DNA from: Gammaproteobacteria bacterium
Lineage (GTDB): Bacteria > Pseudomonadota > Gammaproteobacteria > Ga0077536
Length of the DNA stretch: 64,000 nucleotides
Direction: 5' to 3'
Assembly (NCBI GenBank): GCA_016209015.1
Contig: JACQWY010000040.1
Span: forward strand, 1-64,000
Shown: positions 26,975-35,631 of the stretch, piece after piece
How the letters are laid out: every line of letters starts with the position of its first letter
Position numbering within the stretch: position 1 is the stretch's first letter
Program-made: the position numbers and the translations under genes
Notes under the pieces: model-generated
Databases searched by the model: none
What the model saw: the letters and a program-made list of their open reading frames with translations, nothing else
What the model was told of the DNA's origin: nothing

Positions 26975-26990
26975 TGGCTTGGAACTTGCT
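26975..26990 (+). promoter_or_regulatory. Sigma-54-like -24/-12 element, CHRD gene
   Basis: TGGCTTGGAACTTGCT has exact TGGC-N7-TTGC spacing, 71 bp before the start at 27061. The rest of the 26702-27060 gap shows no gene. Confidence 0.6.
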
Positions 26991-27060
26991 CCTTCACCGC
27001 GTCGGCCCCGCATGGCGTGGGCCGCGAACGTCTCAAACCACTCACCAAGGAGTCATCGAC

Positions 27061-27630
27061 ATGCGGAGTAAATTAGTTGCGCTGTTATGCAGCGTCGTTC
27101 TGATGTTGCCGTTCGCCGCGAACGCGGCGCTCTGGAACTTCTCCGGCGGCATCAACGCCGACCAGGAGCGGGCAACCCATACGGTCGACGTGCCGGCGAT
27201 CTTTTTCGGCGGCGGCGTACTGTCCGGGTCGCTCGACGACGTCACGGGCAGCTTCGTCCTCAACGCCTATTACGCGGGCACGACCGGACCCACGATGGGC
27301 CAGCACCTCCACGAGGGTGCGCCGGGCGTCGCAGGGCCGATCGTCATCGACCTCGGCTCGCCCGTCCTGGTCGCGCCCGGGATCTGGTCGGCGAACTATT
27401 CGTCCACGCTCAGCGGATCGCAGATGGACTCGCTGTTCGGCGGCCCGTCGCGCAATCTCGGCGTCGGCGACGCCATGAACTGGTACGTCAACATCCACAC
27501 CGCCGCGAACCCCGATGGCGAGATCCGTGGCCAACTGCTGGTCGCGAGCTCACCGGTCCCGGTGCCGGCGAGCCTGTGGCTGCTCGGCTCGGCGCTCGTC
27601 GGCACGCTCGGTGTGCGCCGCCGCGCCTGA
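27061..27630 (+). CDS. CHRD-domain PEP-CTERM-type protein
   Basis: A 189-residue exported protein with AAGGAG upstream of the ATG. It has a signal peptide (MRSKLVALLCSVVLMLPFAA), a CHRD domain with the hallmark HLHEGAPGVAGPIVIDL and WYVNIHTAANPDGEIRGQL blocks, and a VPVPASLWLLGSALVGTLGV helix ending RRRA, an exosortase-type signal. CHRD domains occur in secreted proteins and their bacterial role is uncertain. A clean terminator follows at 27654. Confidence 0.88.
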   Translation: MRSKLVALLCSVVLMLPFAANAALWNFSGGINADQERATHTVDVPAIFFGGGVLSGSLDDVTGSFVLNAYYAGTTGPTMGQHLHEGAPGVAGPIVIDLGSPVLVAPGIWSANYSSTLSGSQMDSLFGGPSRNLGVGDAMNWYVNIHTAANPDGEIRGQLLVASSPVPVPASLWLLGSALVGTLGVRRRA

Positions 27631-27653
27631 AGGAGGGAAACACCCGCCGTGTG

Positions 27654-27683
27654 GCGAGCAGGCCGTGCGGCCTGCTCGCGTTT
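27654..27683 (+). terminator. Rho-independent terminator of the CHRD gene
   Basis: A perfect 11-bp stem GCGAGCAGGCC-gtgc-GGCCTGCTCGC is followed by GTTT, 24 bp past the stop at 27630. The T-run is short. Confidence 0.65.
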
Positions 27684-27809
27684 ACCCAGCATGCCGCGAA
27701 AGAACTGCGGCACCGCGATCGCATCCGACGCCACGCCGTCCGTGCGCAGGAGGGGACCCCGGCCGGTGACGTCCGGCACACCGGGTGAACCCCGCCGTTC
27801 CCGAGCGCC

Positions 27810-28755
27810 GAGGCGCTCGTCGTTCGAGAAGTGCCCGCACATCGGCGGCAACGCCTGCGACGAGCACGATCGCTACGGTCCGCACATCTTCCACCCGCAG
27901 GCGAAGCGCATCCCGACTGTCTCTCGCAGTTCACGGCCTGGCGCCCCCACGAGCATCGCGTGCTGTCCTCCGTCGACGGCGCGCTCGTGCCGATGCCGAT
28001 CGACCGCACGACGATCAAGCCCCTCTACGATCCCGATTTCGACGAGCGCGGCGTCGCCGGGCATCTCGCGAAAGTGTGCGAGAACCGCGCGCCGATCGTG
28101 ACGGGCGAGGACGCGGTCTGAACAGCGTCGGCCGCGATTCGGGAAACGAGCGCTGCGGCGGCTGCACGCGCAAGCTATGGAGTGTGGAACTCTCCGTGCT
28201 CGCGGCGCGCACGAACGACGACGATCGCTATTTCACGGACGAGTTCCAGGCGATGCCGCGCGACAGTTACACGGCGATGTTCCGCCATCTGCTCGATCAT
28301 CCCGGCATCGCCGTCGAGCTCGGCGCCGACTACCGGAGCCTGCGCTCACCGTCTACACCGGCCCGGTCGACGCGTGCTTCGATCACTGCCACGGCCACCT
28401 GCCCTGCCGCTCGCCCGGCTCCGTCCACGAACACCCCGAGTCGGCGCGCTATCAACCGCCAGGCGCGGTGAACTCCCCGAGCGAATTCGCGTTCACGCGG
28501 ATCACGGAAACAAGACACCTCGCCGGCCAGCGTGCGGCCGGGACGTCGATCGTGAAGGAACACCCGGGCGCCGAGGGCGATCCCTGTCATCCGATCCCGA
28601 ACGTGGTGAACGAGGCGCTCGACCAGCGCTACGGGGCGCGAGCGCGGCGCGACCGCCGGGTATTCTTTGCAGGGCGACGGGCACAATAGCGCTACTACGA
28701 CATGGCTCAGGTCGACGCCGCGGCCTCGAGCGCGGCGCGGCACATCTGCGGGTGA
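27810..28755 (+). pseudogene. glf: UDP-galactopyranose mutase pseudogene
   Basis: Segments of UDP-galactopyranose mutase appear in the right order but in different plus-strand frames: ALVVREV, then PHIGGNACDEHDRYGPHIFH, SQFTAWRPHEHRVLSSVDGA, DDDRYFTDEFQAMPRDSYTA, FRHLLDHPGI, VYTGPVDACFDH, FAFTRITETRHLAG, EHPGAEGDPCHPIPN, VFFAGRRAQ and RYYDMAQVDAAAS. At least three frameshifts, in-frame stops and a short internal loss separate them, and the FAD-binding N-terminus is missing. The intact enzyme makes UDP-galactofuranose for surface glycans. No other glycan gene is adjacent. Confidence 0.88.
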
Positions 28756-28831
28756 CGGACGAATTCACGGCCGAGCCGGCGCGACTCCGCCGACGGGCGG
28801 CGCCGGGCCCGTGCCGGCGCCGCCCCGGTGA

Positions 28832-29440
28832 TCAGCTCGCCTTGCGACTGCGCGAGCGCGAACCGCCCGCCTCTTCGTCCTCCTCGCCGGCGGCCTCCTC
28901 GTCCGTGTCATCCTCGTCCGTGTCCTCCTCGTCCTCCTCGTCGAGGCCGAGCTCGCTGCGCAGCTCCTCGCGGCGGGCCGCGAGCTCCTCGCCGATCGCC
29001 TCGAAATCGAGAGCGGACTTCTTCGCCTGCTTGAACATCTCGCCCTCTTCCTCCTCGATGTGGTGCCTGATGTATTCACCGAGCACGGTCACTTTCGCGT
29101 CGAACAGCTCTTCGTCGGGCGACATGCCCTCGATCTGCTCGATGAGATCCTTCGCCGAGGCGTGCTCGACCTCGGCCTCGTCGAGCAGGTCCATCTCCTC
29201 GAGCGCGCCGCGCAGCGCCGGATAGAAGATCTCCTCCTCGATCTGCGCATGCACCGTGAGCTCGCCGCAGAGGCGCGTGGCGAGCGTCTGACGGTCGTCG
29301 GCGTCCGCCTCGCTGCCGGCGAGCTCCTCGTACTGATCGAACAGCTTGCGAACGGCGTCGTGATCCGCCTTCAGCAGATTCAGCGCGGCCGGGCCGGCGG
29401 CGGACTTGCCGGACTTCGACGCGGATTTCGTACGGGCCAT
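28832..29440 (-). CDS. Hemerythrin-domain protein with acidic tail
   Basis: A 202-residue protein. The start at 29440 has AGGAG upstream. The helical HHE cation-binding domain has HDAVRKLFDQYEEL, HAQIEEEIFYPAL, HASAKDLIEQIEG and YIRHHIEEEEGEMF, giving a plausible di-iron set. The tail is almost entirely Asp/Glu, then a basic RSRSRKAS end. These proteins bind oxygen or NO or buffer iron, and respond to oxidative stress. A -24/-12 element precedes it at 29482-29497. Confidence 0.85.
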   Translation of the reverse strand: MARTKSASKSGKSAAGPAALNLLKADHDAVRKLFDQYEELAGSEADADDRQTLATRLCGELTVHAQIEEEIFYPALRGALEEMDLLDEAEVEHASAKDLIEQIEGMSPDEELFDAKVTVLGEYIRHHIEEEEGEMFKQAKKSALDFEAIGEELAARREELRSELGLDEEDEEDTDEDDTDEEAAGEEDEEAGGSRSRSRKAS

Positions 29441-29481
29441 GGTGTGTTGCTCCTGAACGGGTGTTGCGGAACTGGGGCCGG

Positions 29482-29497
29482 AGCAATCTCCATGCCC
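29482..29497 (-). promoter_or_regulatory. Sigma-54-like -24/-12 element, hemerythrin gene
   Basis: On the minus strand GGGCATGGAGATTGCT gives GGGC-N7-TTGC, one base from consensus, 43 bp before the start. Confidence 0.5.
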
Positions 29498-29517
29498 GCG
29501 TGCGGCGTTGGGGAAAA

Positions 29518-29668
29518 ATTGTGGGGACACGACACTTGATTTCGGGAAATCGTGGGAACACGAGCCTTGATTCGCCCGGCGTCATGGGACGCATCACTCG
29601 ATCCAGCCGCTCCGACCGGCCGGCGACGACGGCGGGTCCGAAATCAAGTGTCGTGTCCCCCTAATTTT
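29518..29668. repeat. Inverted repeat of the GGGGACACGACACTTGATTT family
   Basis: GGGGACACGACACTTGATTT (29523-29542) and its exact reverse complement (about 29640-29659) bracket some 97 bp of spacer, with AATT outside both arms. A partial related motif (GGTGTCCCCATGATTT) lies at about 29946. The form matches REP/MITE-like elements; no transposase is inside. Confidence 0.8.
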
Positions 29669-29720
29669 CCGAACCGCGGGGCACGATTCACGGGCAGGCA
29701 GAGGTGGCCTTCTGTATACG

Positions 29721-29883
29721 TCGTCCTCGCGCAGGCGAGGGCCCAGTCGTTCAGCCCCGGCGCCGAGGTCGAACCGCGGAGCAAGCGCAGATTACCAGCG
29801 CGGTGCGGCGCCCTCGAAAGCCCGGGATTCGCTGCGCGTGCCATGGGTCATCGACTGGGCCCTCGCCTGCGCGAGGGCGACAG
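29721..29883. repeat. Dispersed inverted repeat (CCTCGCGCAGGCGAGGG family), copy A
   Basis: CCTCGCGCAGGCGAGGGCCC near 29726 and GGGCCCTCGCCTGCGCGAGG at 29858-29877 are inverted arms around about 110 bp. Each arm is also a small palindrome. A close copy is at 57553 and a diverged one at 31345. The layout resembles the very common proteobacterial intergenic repeats with a CGAAGGCGGG-type palindrome at each end. Confidence 0.8.
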
Positions 29884-30053
29884 GAAGCGCCCACGGCGGG
29901 AGGCGTCGAATGACGCCGCAGTCTGGAGAAGATCCCAATTCTTGGGTGTCCCCATGATTTTTCCATGCAGAATCTACGTGTCGCGTGTAAAAGCGGTATG
30001 ACGACGGCGCGCGCTGCGCGCCGCGGGGCGAGCCTGCGCGCGCCCTGCGACCG

Positions 30054-30069
30054 TGGCACGCGGGTTGCT
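30054..30069 (+). promoter_or_regulatory. Sigma-54-like -24/-12 element, topoisomerase IB gene
   Basis: TGGCACGCGGGTTGCT is a near-perfect match to the RpoN consensus, ending 35 bp before the ATG at 30104. Confidence 0.75.
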
Positions 30070-30103
30070 CCGTTCCTGCCGGTCCACGCCGCCAGGAGTA
30101 GCC

Positions 30104-31144
30104 ATGTCTCGGGTCGTGACGCGCGACGCCGGGCTGCGCCACGTGCGCGACGATGCGCCCGGCCTTCGACGACTGCGCCACGGTGAAGGTTTTCGATACG
30201 TCGACGCCGAAGGCCGGCCGGTCCGCGACCGCGCGGTGCTCGCACGCATCCGGGCCCTGGCGATTCCACCGGCGTGGACCGACGTGTGGATCTGCCCTTC
30301 CGCGCACGGTCACCTGCAGGCCACGGGCCGCGATGCACGCGGCCGCAAGCAGTATCGCTATCACGCCGCGTGGCGGAGCTTCCGCGAGGAGACGAAATAC
30401 GGCCGCCTCGTCGCGTTCGCGGGCGCGCTGCCGGGGATTCGGGCCCGCGTCGCCGCGGATCTCGCGCAGCCCGGCCTGTCGCGCGAACGCGTGCTCGCGA
30501 CCGTCGTGCGCCTGCTCGAGCTCACGAACATGCGCGCCGGCAACGACGAGTACGCGCGTACGAACGGCACTTTCGGGCTCACCACGCTGCGCAACCGTCA
30601 CGTACGGATCGAAGGCGCGACGCTCTCGTTCGACTTCAAGGGCAAGAGCGGCAAGCGGCATTCGATCGAGCTCACGGATCGCCGCCTGTCCCGCCTCGTC
30701 GCACGCTGCCGCGAGCTCCCGGGCTACGAGCTCTTCCAGTACGTCGATGCGGCAGGCGAAGTCCACGCCGTCGACTCCGGCGATTTGAACGCCTATCTGC
30801 GCGAGGCCGCGGGCGCGGACTACACCGCGAAGGACTTCCGCACCTGGGGCGGCACGCGCCAGTTCGCGCGCGCGATGAGGGGTGCGGAGCCCGGCGCGAC
30901 GCTCACCGAATCGCGCTCGCGTCTGAAGGCCCTCATCGGGGAAGTCGCCGCCGTGCTCGGCAACACGCCGGCGATCTGCCGCAAGAGTTACGTCCATCCC
31001 GCGCTGATCGAGGGCTACCTCGCCGGCGAGCTGCCGGCGGCGCTCATGGCGCTGCGCGACGAAGACGAGGACGAGCCGCACGGTCTCAGCGCGGAAGAGC
31101 GGGCACTCGTGCGGTATCTGTCGCGACGCGCCGGGGTTCGTTAG
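30104..31144 (+). CDS. DNA topoisomerase IB
   Basis: A 346-residue poxvirus-like type IB topoisomerase that relaxes supercoils through a 3'-phosphotyrosine. The start at 30104 has CAGGAG upstream. Blocks include IPPAWTDVWICPSAHGHLQA, GRKQYRYHAAWR, TNMRAGNDEYAR, FDFKGKSGKRHSIEL, KDFRTWGGT and the active-site Tyr296 in CRKSYVHP. The length agrees with bacterial homologues. Confidence 0.93.
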   Translation: MSRVVTRDAGLRHVRDDAPGLRRLRHGEGFRYVDAEGRPVRDRAVLARIRALAIPPAWTDVWICPSAHGHLQATGRDARGRKQYRYHAAWRSFREETKYGRLVAFAGALPGIRARVAADLAQPGLSRERVLATVVRLLELTNMRAGNDEYARTNGTFGLTTLRNRHVRIEGATLSFDFKGKSGKRHSIELTDRRLSRLVARCRELPGYELFQYVDAAGEVHAVDSGDLNAYLREAAGADYTAKDFRTWGGTRQFARAMRGAEPGATLTESRSRLKALIGEVAAVLGNTPAICRKSYVHPALIEGYLAGELPAALMALRDEDEDEPHGLSAEERALVRYLSRRAGVR

Positions 31145-31198
31145 CGGTCATGAAGTTTGTGCAGCGCCCGCAATCATGAAAGACGCGTAGAGGGAATT

Positions 31199-31285
31199 GG
31201 GGTCAGGTTCGATTTCGCGGCCGACGCGGTGGCGCGTACCCGGGCGCTCCCCCGCGAATTCGAACCTGACCCCATTTCCCGCCGG
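31199..31285. repeat. GGGGTCAGG-family inverted repeat, copy 2
   Basis: GGGGTCAGGTTCGATTTCGC and GCGAATTCGAACCTGACCCC form arms around about 40 bp. Copy 3 at 31516 is almost identical over more than 80 bp, and copy 1 at 17800 shares the arms. The whole 31145-31742 gap is made of such repeats and holds no gene. Confidence 0.88.
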
Positions 31286-31344
31286 CGCCGCCGCTCTTTC
31301 ACGGCGACCTGCGAGGACCGGGCGCAGACGGGTCGCCCACCCCG

Positions 31345-31494
31345 GCGTCACCCTCGCGGACGAGGGTCCAGTCGGTGACCCGCGGCACGGCGAGCGAACC
31401 CGGGCTGTTGCCGACGCGGGTCCCGGGACCCGCGGATGCTCCCGAGCGCCGGGGCTGGACGACTGGACCCCGCGTGTGCGCGGAGATGACGCGA
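31345..31494. repeat. Dispersed inverted repeat, diverged copy C
   Basis: CACCCTCGCGGACGAGGGTCCAGTCGG at the left and CGACTGGACCCCGCGTGTGCGCGGAGATG at the right match the outer arms of copies A and B with many changes. It is sandwiched between the two GGGGTCAGG-family copies. Confidence 0.6.
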
Positions 31495-31515
31495 CACAGA
31501 AATCTGCAGAGGGAA

Positions 31516-31605
31516 TTGGGGTCAGGTTCGATTTCGCGGCCGACGCGGTGGCGCGTACCCGGGCGCTCATCCGCGAATTCGAACCTGACCCCATTTCCCG
31601 CCGGC
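31516..31605. repeat. GGGGTCAGG-family inverted repeat, copy 3
   Basis: Nearly identical to the copy at 31199, including the spacer GCCGACGCGGTGGCGCGTAC and the flanking CGCCGGCGCCGCCGCTCTTT. This suggests recent duplication or transposition. Confidence 0.88.
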
Positions 31606-31742
31606 GCCGCCGCTCTTTCACGGCAACCTGCGAGGCGCGCGGAGATGACAGCGAGGGAAGGCCACCAGGCGCGCCTCGGATGAACGACGGAGAGACCGCG
31701 GCTCATACGCCGGCTCCGCGATCGTACCTGCGAAAAGCTCCC

Positions 31743-33986
31743 TCACGCCGCCGACGGCCGGCCCACGAGTCCTTCGAGCACCTTGTCGAGCGTGAGCGGG
31801 TAGTCGCGGATGCGCACGCCGCAGGCGTTGTAAACGGCGTTCGCGAGCGCGGCGCCCGCGCCGCAGATGCCGAGCTCGCCGAGCCCTTTGATCTTCAGCG
31901 GATTCGTCTTGTCGTCGATCTCGGGCAGGAAATACGCCTCGACGGCCGGGATATCGGCGTGCGCGGGGACGTGGTAGTGGACGAGATCCTGCGTGACGAA
32001 CATCCCGCTCCGCGCATCGACGACGCCTTCCTCGTGCAACGCGGCGCCGACGCCCCAGATCATCGCCCCCTGGAGCTGACTGCGCGCGGTCTTCTCGTTG
32101 AGGATCCGTCCCGCCGCGAACACCCCGAGCATGCGCCGCAGGCGGATCTCGCCCGTGTCCGCGTCGACCGCGACTTCGGCGAAGTGCGCTCCGTACGCGT
32201 ACTGCGACCATTGCTTCTCGAGTCCGCCCGGCACGATCTCGCCCTCCGCCGTGAGCCCGCGGCGACCGGCGAGCTCGGCGAGCGTCGCGCCGCGATCGCC
32301 TGCGCTCACGCGGCCGCCCGCGAAGACCGCCTCGGTCGCGGGCACGCCGAGCTTCGCGGCGAGCGCGGCGCGCAGCTTCATGCAGGCGTCGTAGAGTCCC
32401 GAGCCCGCGCTCGCCGCGCCCCAGGAGCCGCCCGAGCCCGGCGTCGGCGGCAGCGCGCTGTCGCCGAGCTCGACGCGCACGCGCTCGAGCGGCAGGCCGA
32501 GCATCTCGGCGGCGATCTGCGCGAGGATCGTGTAACTGCCGGTGCCGATGTCCGTCATCGCCATCTGGACCGTGAGCGCGCCCTCGCCGTCGAGCGCGAG
32601 CCGGCACTGCGAGGGCCGCAGGAAGTTGCTGCGGATCGCGGCCGCGACGCCCATGCCGACGTAGGCGTTGCCCTCGCGCACGCTGCCCGGCGCCGGATTG
32701 CGCCGCGACCAGCCGAAGCGCTCGGCGCCCGTGCGCAGGCAGGACACGAGGTGCCGCGTCGAGAACGGGATCCTCTTCTCGGGATCCTGCGAGGGCTCGT
32801 TGCGCAGGCGCAGCTCGATCGGATCCATGTTCAGCTTCTCGGCGAGCTCGTCCATCGCCTGCTCGAGCGCGAGCAGACCGACGGCCTCGCCCGGCGCCCG
32901 CGTCGAATCCGAGACCGGCAGATCGAGTGCGACGGAACGATGGCGCGTGAGCCGCGCGGGTGCGGCGTAGAGCGTGCGCGTCTGCGCGCTCGCCGCTTCG
33001 TAGAAATCGTCGTCGCGTGCGCGGTGCGACCAGGTCTCGTGGGCGATCGCGGTCAGGCGCCCGTCCGCGCTCGCGCCGAGCCGCACGCGCTGGCTCGTCG
33101 GCGTGCGGTGCGTCGTGAGATGGAACATCTGCTGGCGCGTCTGCGCACACTTCACGGGGCGGCCCAGCTCGCGCGCGGCGATCGCGGCGAGGATGACCTC
33201 GGCGTTGATCGGCAGCTTGCCGCCGAAGCCGCCGCCGACGTAGCGCGAGACGACGCGCACGTCGTCTTCCGGCACGAGCAGCGTCGCGGCGAGCGATTTG
33301 CGCGCGGCTGCGATGAGCTGCGCCGCGCAGTACACCGTGAGCTTGCCGTCGCGCCACAGCGCGAACGCGGCGTGCGGTTCCATCTGGGCGTGGAAGTGAT
33401 ACGGCGTCGTGTAGGTCGCGTCCAAGGCGATCTCGGCCGCCGCGAACGCGACCTCGAAATCGCCGACGATGCTGTCCGGCGCTTCGCCGAACAGCGTCGC
33501 GGGCTCCTCCGCCGCGTCGAGCCGCGCGCCGAAGTCGTAGTCCCCCTCGGCCGGCGCATACGCGACACGCACGAGCCCCGCGGCGTGGCGCGCGGCCTCG
33601 AACGTCTCGGCGACGACGAACGCGACCGCCTGCCCCCAGTGCGCGATGCGCGTGCCGGCGAGCTGCGGGCAGGCGCGGGCGTAACGCTCGCCGCCGCTCT
33701 CGACACGCCGCTCGCCCTGCTTCGGCGCATTGAGATGCGTCATCACGCGCAGAACGCCCGCGGCGTTCTCCGCGGCCGCCGCATCGATCGTCGCGATCTC
33801 GCCGCGCCCGATCGCCGCCTCGACGATGCAGCCGTACGCGAGCTTCCGCGCCTCTTCGACGTCGTGGGCATAGGGCGCCGTGCCGCGCACCTTGAGAGGG
33901 CCCTCGACGCGATCGACGGCGGCGCCGACGAGGCCGTTGCGGTTCTCGTCGATCGCGTTCGGCGGCGCGGGCGCGTTCATCTCCAT
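31743..33986 (-). CDS. paoC: Aldehyde oxidoreductase, molybdenum-binding subunit (PaoC/YagR-like)
   Basis: A 747-residue large subunit of the xanthine oxidase family. It holds the molybdopterin cytosine dinucleotide cofactor and oxidises aldehydes by hydroxylation. Seen: the a/b hammerhead start (VEGPLKVRGTAPYAHDVEEA), YVGGGFGGKLPINAE, TRAPGEAVGLLALEQAMDEL, a Gly/Ser block PGSGGSWGAASAGSGLYDAC and the catalytic Glu in KGLGELGICGAG. The ATG at 33986 lies 12 bp after the stop of the FAD subunit. Confidence 0.9.
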   Translation of the reverse strand: MEMNAPAPPNAIDENRNGLVGAAVDRVEGPLKVRGTAPYAHDVEEARKLAYGCIVEAAIGRGEIATIDAAAAENAAGVLRVMTHLNAPKQGERRVESGGERYARACPQLAGTRIAHWGQAVAFVVAETFEAARHAAGLVRVAYAPAEGDYDFGARLDAAEEPATLFGEAPDSIVGDFEVAFAAAEIALDATYTTPYHFHAQMEPHAAFALWRDGKLTVYCAAQLIAAARKSLAATLLVPEDDVRVVSRYVGGGFGGKLPINAEVILAAIAARELGRPVKCAQTRQQMFHLTTHRTPTSQRVRLGASADGRLTAIAHETWSHRARDDDFYEAASAQTRTLYAAPARLTRHRSVALDLPVSDSTRAPGEAVGLLALEQAMDELAEKLNMDPIELRLRNEPSQDPEKRIPFSTRHLVSCLRTGAERFGWSRRNPAPGSVREGNAYVGMGVAAAIRSNFLRPSQCRLALDGEGALTVQMAMTDIGTGSYTILAQIAAEMLGLPLERVRVELGDSALPPTPGSGGSWGAASAGSGLYDACMKLRAALAAKLGVPATEAVFAGGRVSAGDRGATLAELAGRRGLTAEGEIVPGGLEKQWSQYAYGAHFAEVAVDADTGEIRLRRMLGVFAAGRILNEKTARSQLQGAMIWGVGAALHEEGVVDARSGMFVTQDLVHYHVPAHADIPAVEAYFLPEIDDKTNPLKIKGLGELGICGAGAALANAVYNACGVRIRDYPLTLDKVLEGLVGRPSAA

Positions 33987-33997
33987 CGTCTGCGTCC

Positions 33998-34972
33998 TCA
34001 GGCGCCGCGGAGCGTCGCGGCGATCGTGCGCGCGGCGAGCCGCGGCTTGAAATCGTTGTGGCCGCAGCCGCGCGCGCCGGCGAACACGCCCGCCGCGAGC
34101 ACGCCCGCACTCGTTTCGTCCGGCGGCAGACCGGCGATGCGGCGCTCGGCGTCCTCGCTGCGCCACGGCTTGTGCGCGATGCCGCCGAACGCATAGCGGG
34201 CATCGACGATGCGGCCATCCGTCACGTGCACGATCGCCGCGACCGAGACGAGCGCGAAGGCGAACGACGCGCGGTCGCGCACCTTGCGATAGATCTGCGT
34301 GCCGCCGACCGGCGGCGGCAGCGTGACGGCGAGGATCAGCTCGCCGCGCTCGAGCGTGGTGTCGCGCTCCGGATGATCCTCGGGCAGGCGATGGAGCTCC
34401 GCGATCGGCACGACGCGCCGCGTGCCGCGCGGGGTCATGGTGTGGACCCGCGCGTCGAGCACGCGCAACGCGACCGCCATGTCCGAAGGATGGACGGCGA
34501 TGCACGCCTCGCTCGCCCCGACCACGGCATGCATGCGATTGAAGCCCTGCAGCGCCGCGCAGCCGCTGCCCGGCTCGCGCTTGTTGCAGGCCTGGCCCGG
34601 CGCGTAGAAATACGGGCAGCGCGTGCGCTGGAGCAGATTGCCGCCCGTCGTCGCCATGTTGCGGAGCTGGCCCGAGGCGCCGGCGAGCAGCGCCCGCGCG
34701 AGCACCGGGTAGTCGCGCCGCACGCGCGGATGCGCCGCGAGATCGCTGTTGCGGACCATCGCGCCGATGCGCAGGCCGCCGTCCGCGAGATCCTCGCAGC
34801 GGGCGAGATCGAGATCCGCGAGATCGATGAGATGCCGCGGCCGCTCGATTTCGAGCTTCATGAGATCGAGCAGGTTCGTGCCGCCCGCGATGTAGCGCGC
34901 GTCCGGCTCCGCGATCGCGGCGGCGAGCGCCTGTTCCAACGTCGCCGGCCGCGTATAGGTGAACGGGATCAC
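33998..34972 (-). CDS. paoB: Aldehyde oxidoreductase, FAD-binding subunit (PaoB/YagS-like)
   Basis: A 324-residue subunit with the FAD motif [19 protein letters not shown] and the GNLLQRTRC segment. The Cys-rich insertion TRCPYF...[17 protein letters not shown]...ASEACIA is the [4Fe-4S] site that distinguishes PaoB-type subunits from ordinary xanthine dehydrogenase FAD subunits. GTG 34972 overlaps the stop of the FeS subunit as GTGA. Confidence 0.9.
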   Translation of the reverse strand: MIPFTYTRPATLEQALAAAIAEPDARYIAGGTNLLDLMKLEIERPRHLIDLADLDLARCEDLADGGLRIGAMVRNSDLAAHPRVRRDYPVLARALLAGASGQLRNMATTGGNLLQRTRCPYFYAPGQACNKREPGSGCAALQGFNRMHAVVGASEACIAVHPSDMAVALRVLDARVHTMTPRGTRRVVPIAELHRLPEDHPERDTTLERGELILAVTLPPPVGGTQIYRKVRDRASFAFALVSVAAIVHVTDGRIVDARYAFGGIAHKPWRSEDAERRIAGLPPDETSAGVLAAGVFAGARGCGHNDFKPRLAARTIAATLRGA

Positions 34973-35631
34973 GCGGCGGCCTCGCGGATCGCCGCCACGA
35001 TGTTCGGATAGGCGCTGCAGCGGCAGAGGTTTCCGCTCATGCGCTCGCGGATCTCCGCGTCCGTCAGTACGCCCGGCTGCTCGAGATCCGCGCTCACGAA
35101 GCTCGCCGCGCCGGCGCGGTGCTCGTCGAGCATGCCGAGTGCCGAGCAGATCTGCCCCGGCGTGCAGAAGCCGCACTGGAAGCCGTCGTGCGCGAGGAAC
35201 GCCGCCTGCAGCGGGTGCAGCCTATCGCCCGCGAGACCGTCCGCCGTGACGACGTCCGCGGCTTCGTGCATGACCGCGAGCGTGAGGCAGGATACGACGC
35301 GCCGGCCGTCGAGCAGCACGGTGCACGCGCCGCACTGGCCGTGATCGCAGCCCTTCTTCGGCGCCTTCGCACCGACTTCTTCGCGCAGGAAATCGAGCAG
35401 CGTCGTGCGCGTGTCGATCATGCCGGAGTAGCGCCGGCCGTCGACCTTCAGATACGTCGCCCGCAGCGAGGGCCGCGTCGCATCGACGAGCGCCTCGGGT
35501 GCCTGCGGCGCGCCGAGCGCGGGTGCCGCCTGCGCGCGCGGCCCGCGCAGGACCTGCGCCACTGCCGCCCAGAGCCCCGCGACGAGCAACGCGCGGCGGC
35601 TCAGGCGCAGACGCGGGGTGCCGCGCTTCAT
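34969..35631 (-). CDS. paoA: Aldehyde oxidoreductase, 2Fe-2S subunit with Tat signal (PaoA/YagT-like)
   Basis: A 220-residue protein. The N-terminus [20 protein letters not shown] is a twin-arginine signal, so the complex is exported folded. Ferredoxin cysteines lie in [18 protein letters not shown] and VVSCL, and the second cluster in CGFCTPGQ and [11 protein letters not shown]. The ATG overlaps the stop of the EF-hand gene as ATGA. A PaoD-like maturation factor is not in the window. Confidence 0.92.
   Translation of the reverse strand: MKRGTPRLRLSRRALLVAGLWAAVAQVLRGPRAQAAPALGAPQAPEALVDATRPSLRATYLKVDGRRYSGMIDTRTTLLDFLREEVGAKAPKKGCDHGQCGACTVLLDGRRVVSCLTLAVMHEAADVVTADGLAGDRLHPLQAAFLAHDGFQCGFCTPGQICSALGMLDEHRAGAASFVSADLEQPGVLTDAEIRERMSGNLCRCSAYPNIVAAIREAAA

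Noticed and set aside
31197-34196. 999-codon plus-strand frame opposite paoC and across the repeats
   Set aside because: It reads through the inverted repeats and antisense to a clear molybdenum hydroxylase subunit; no domain is seen.
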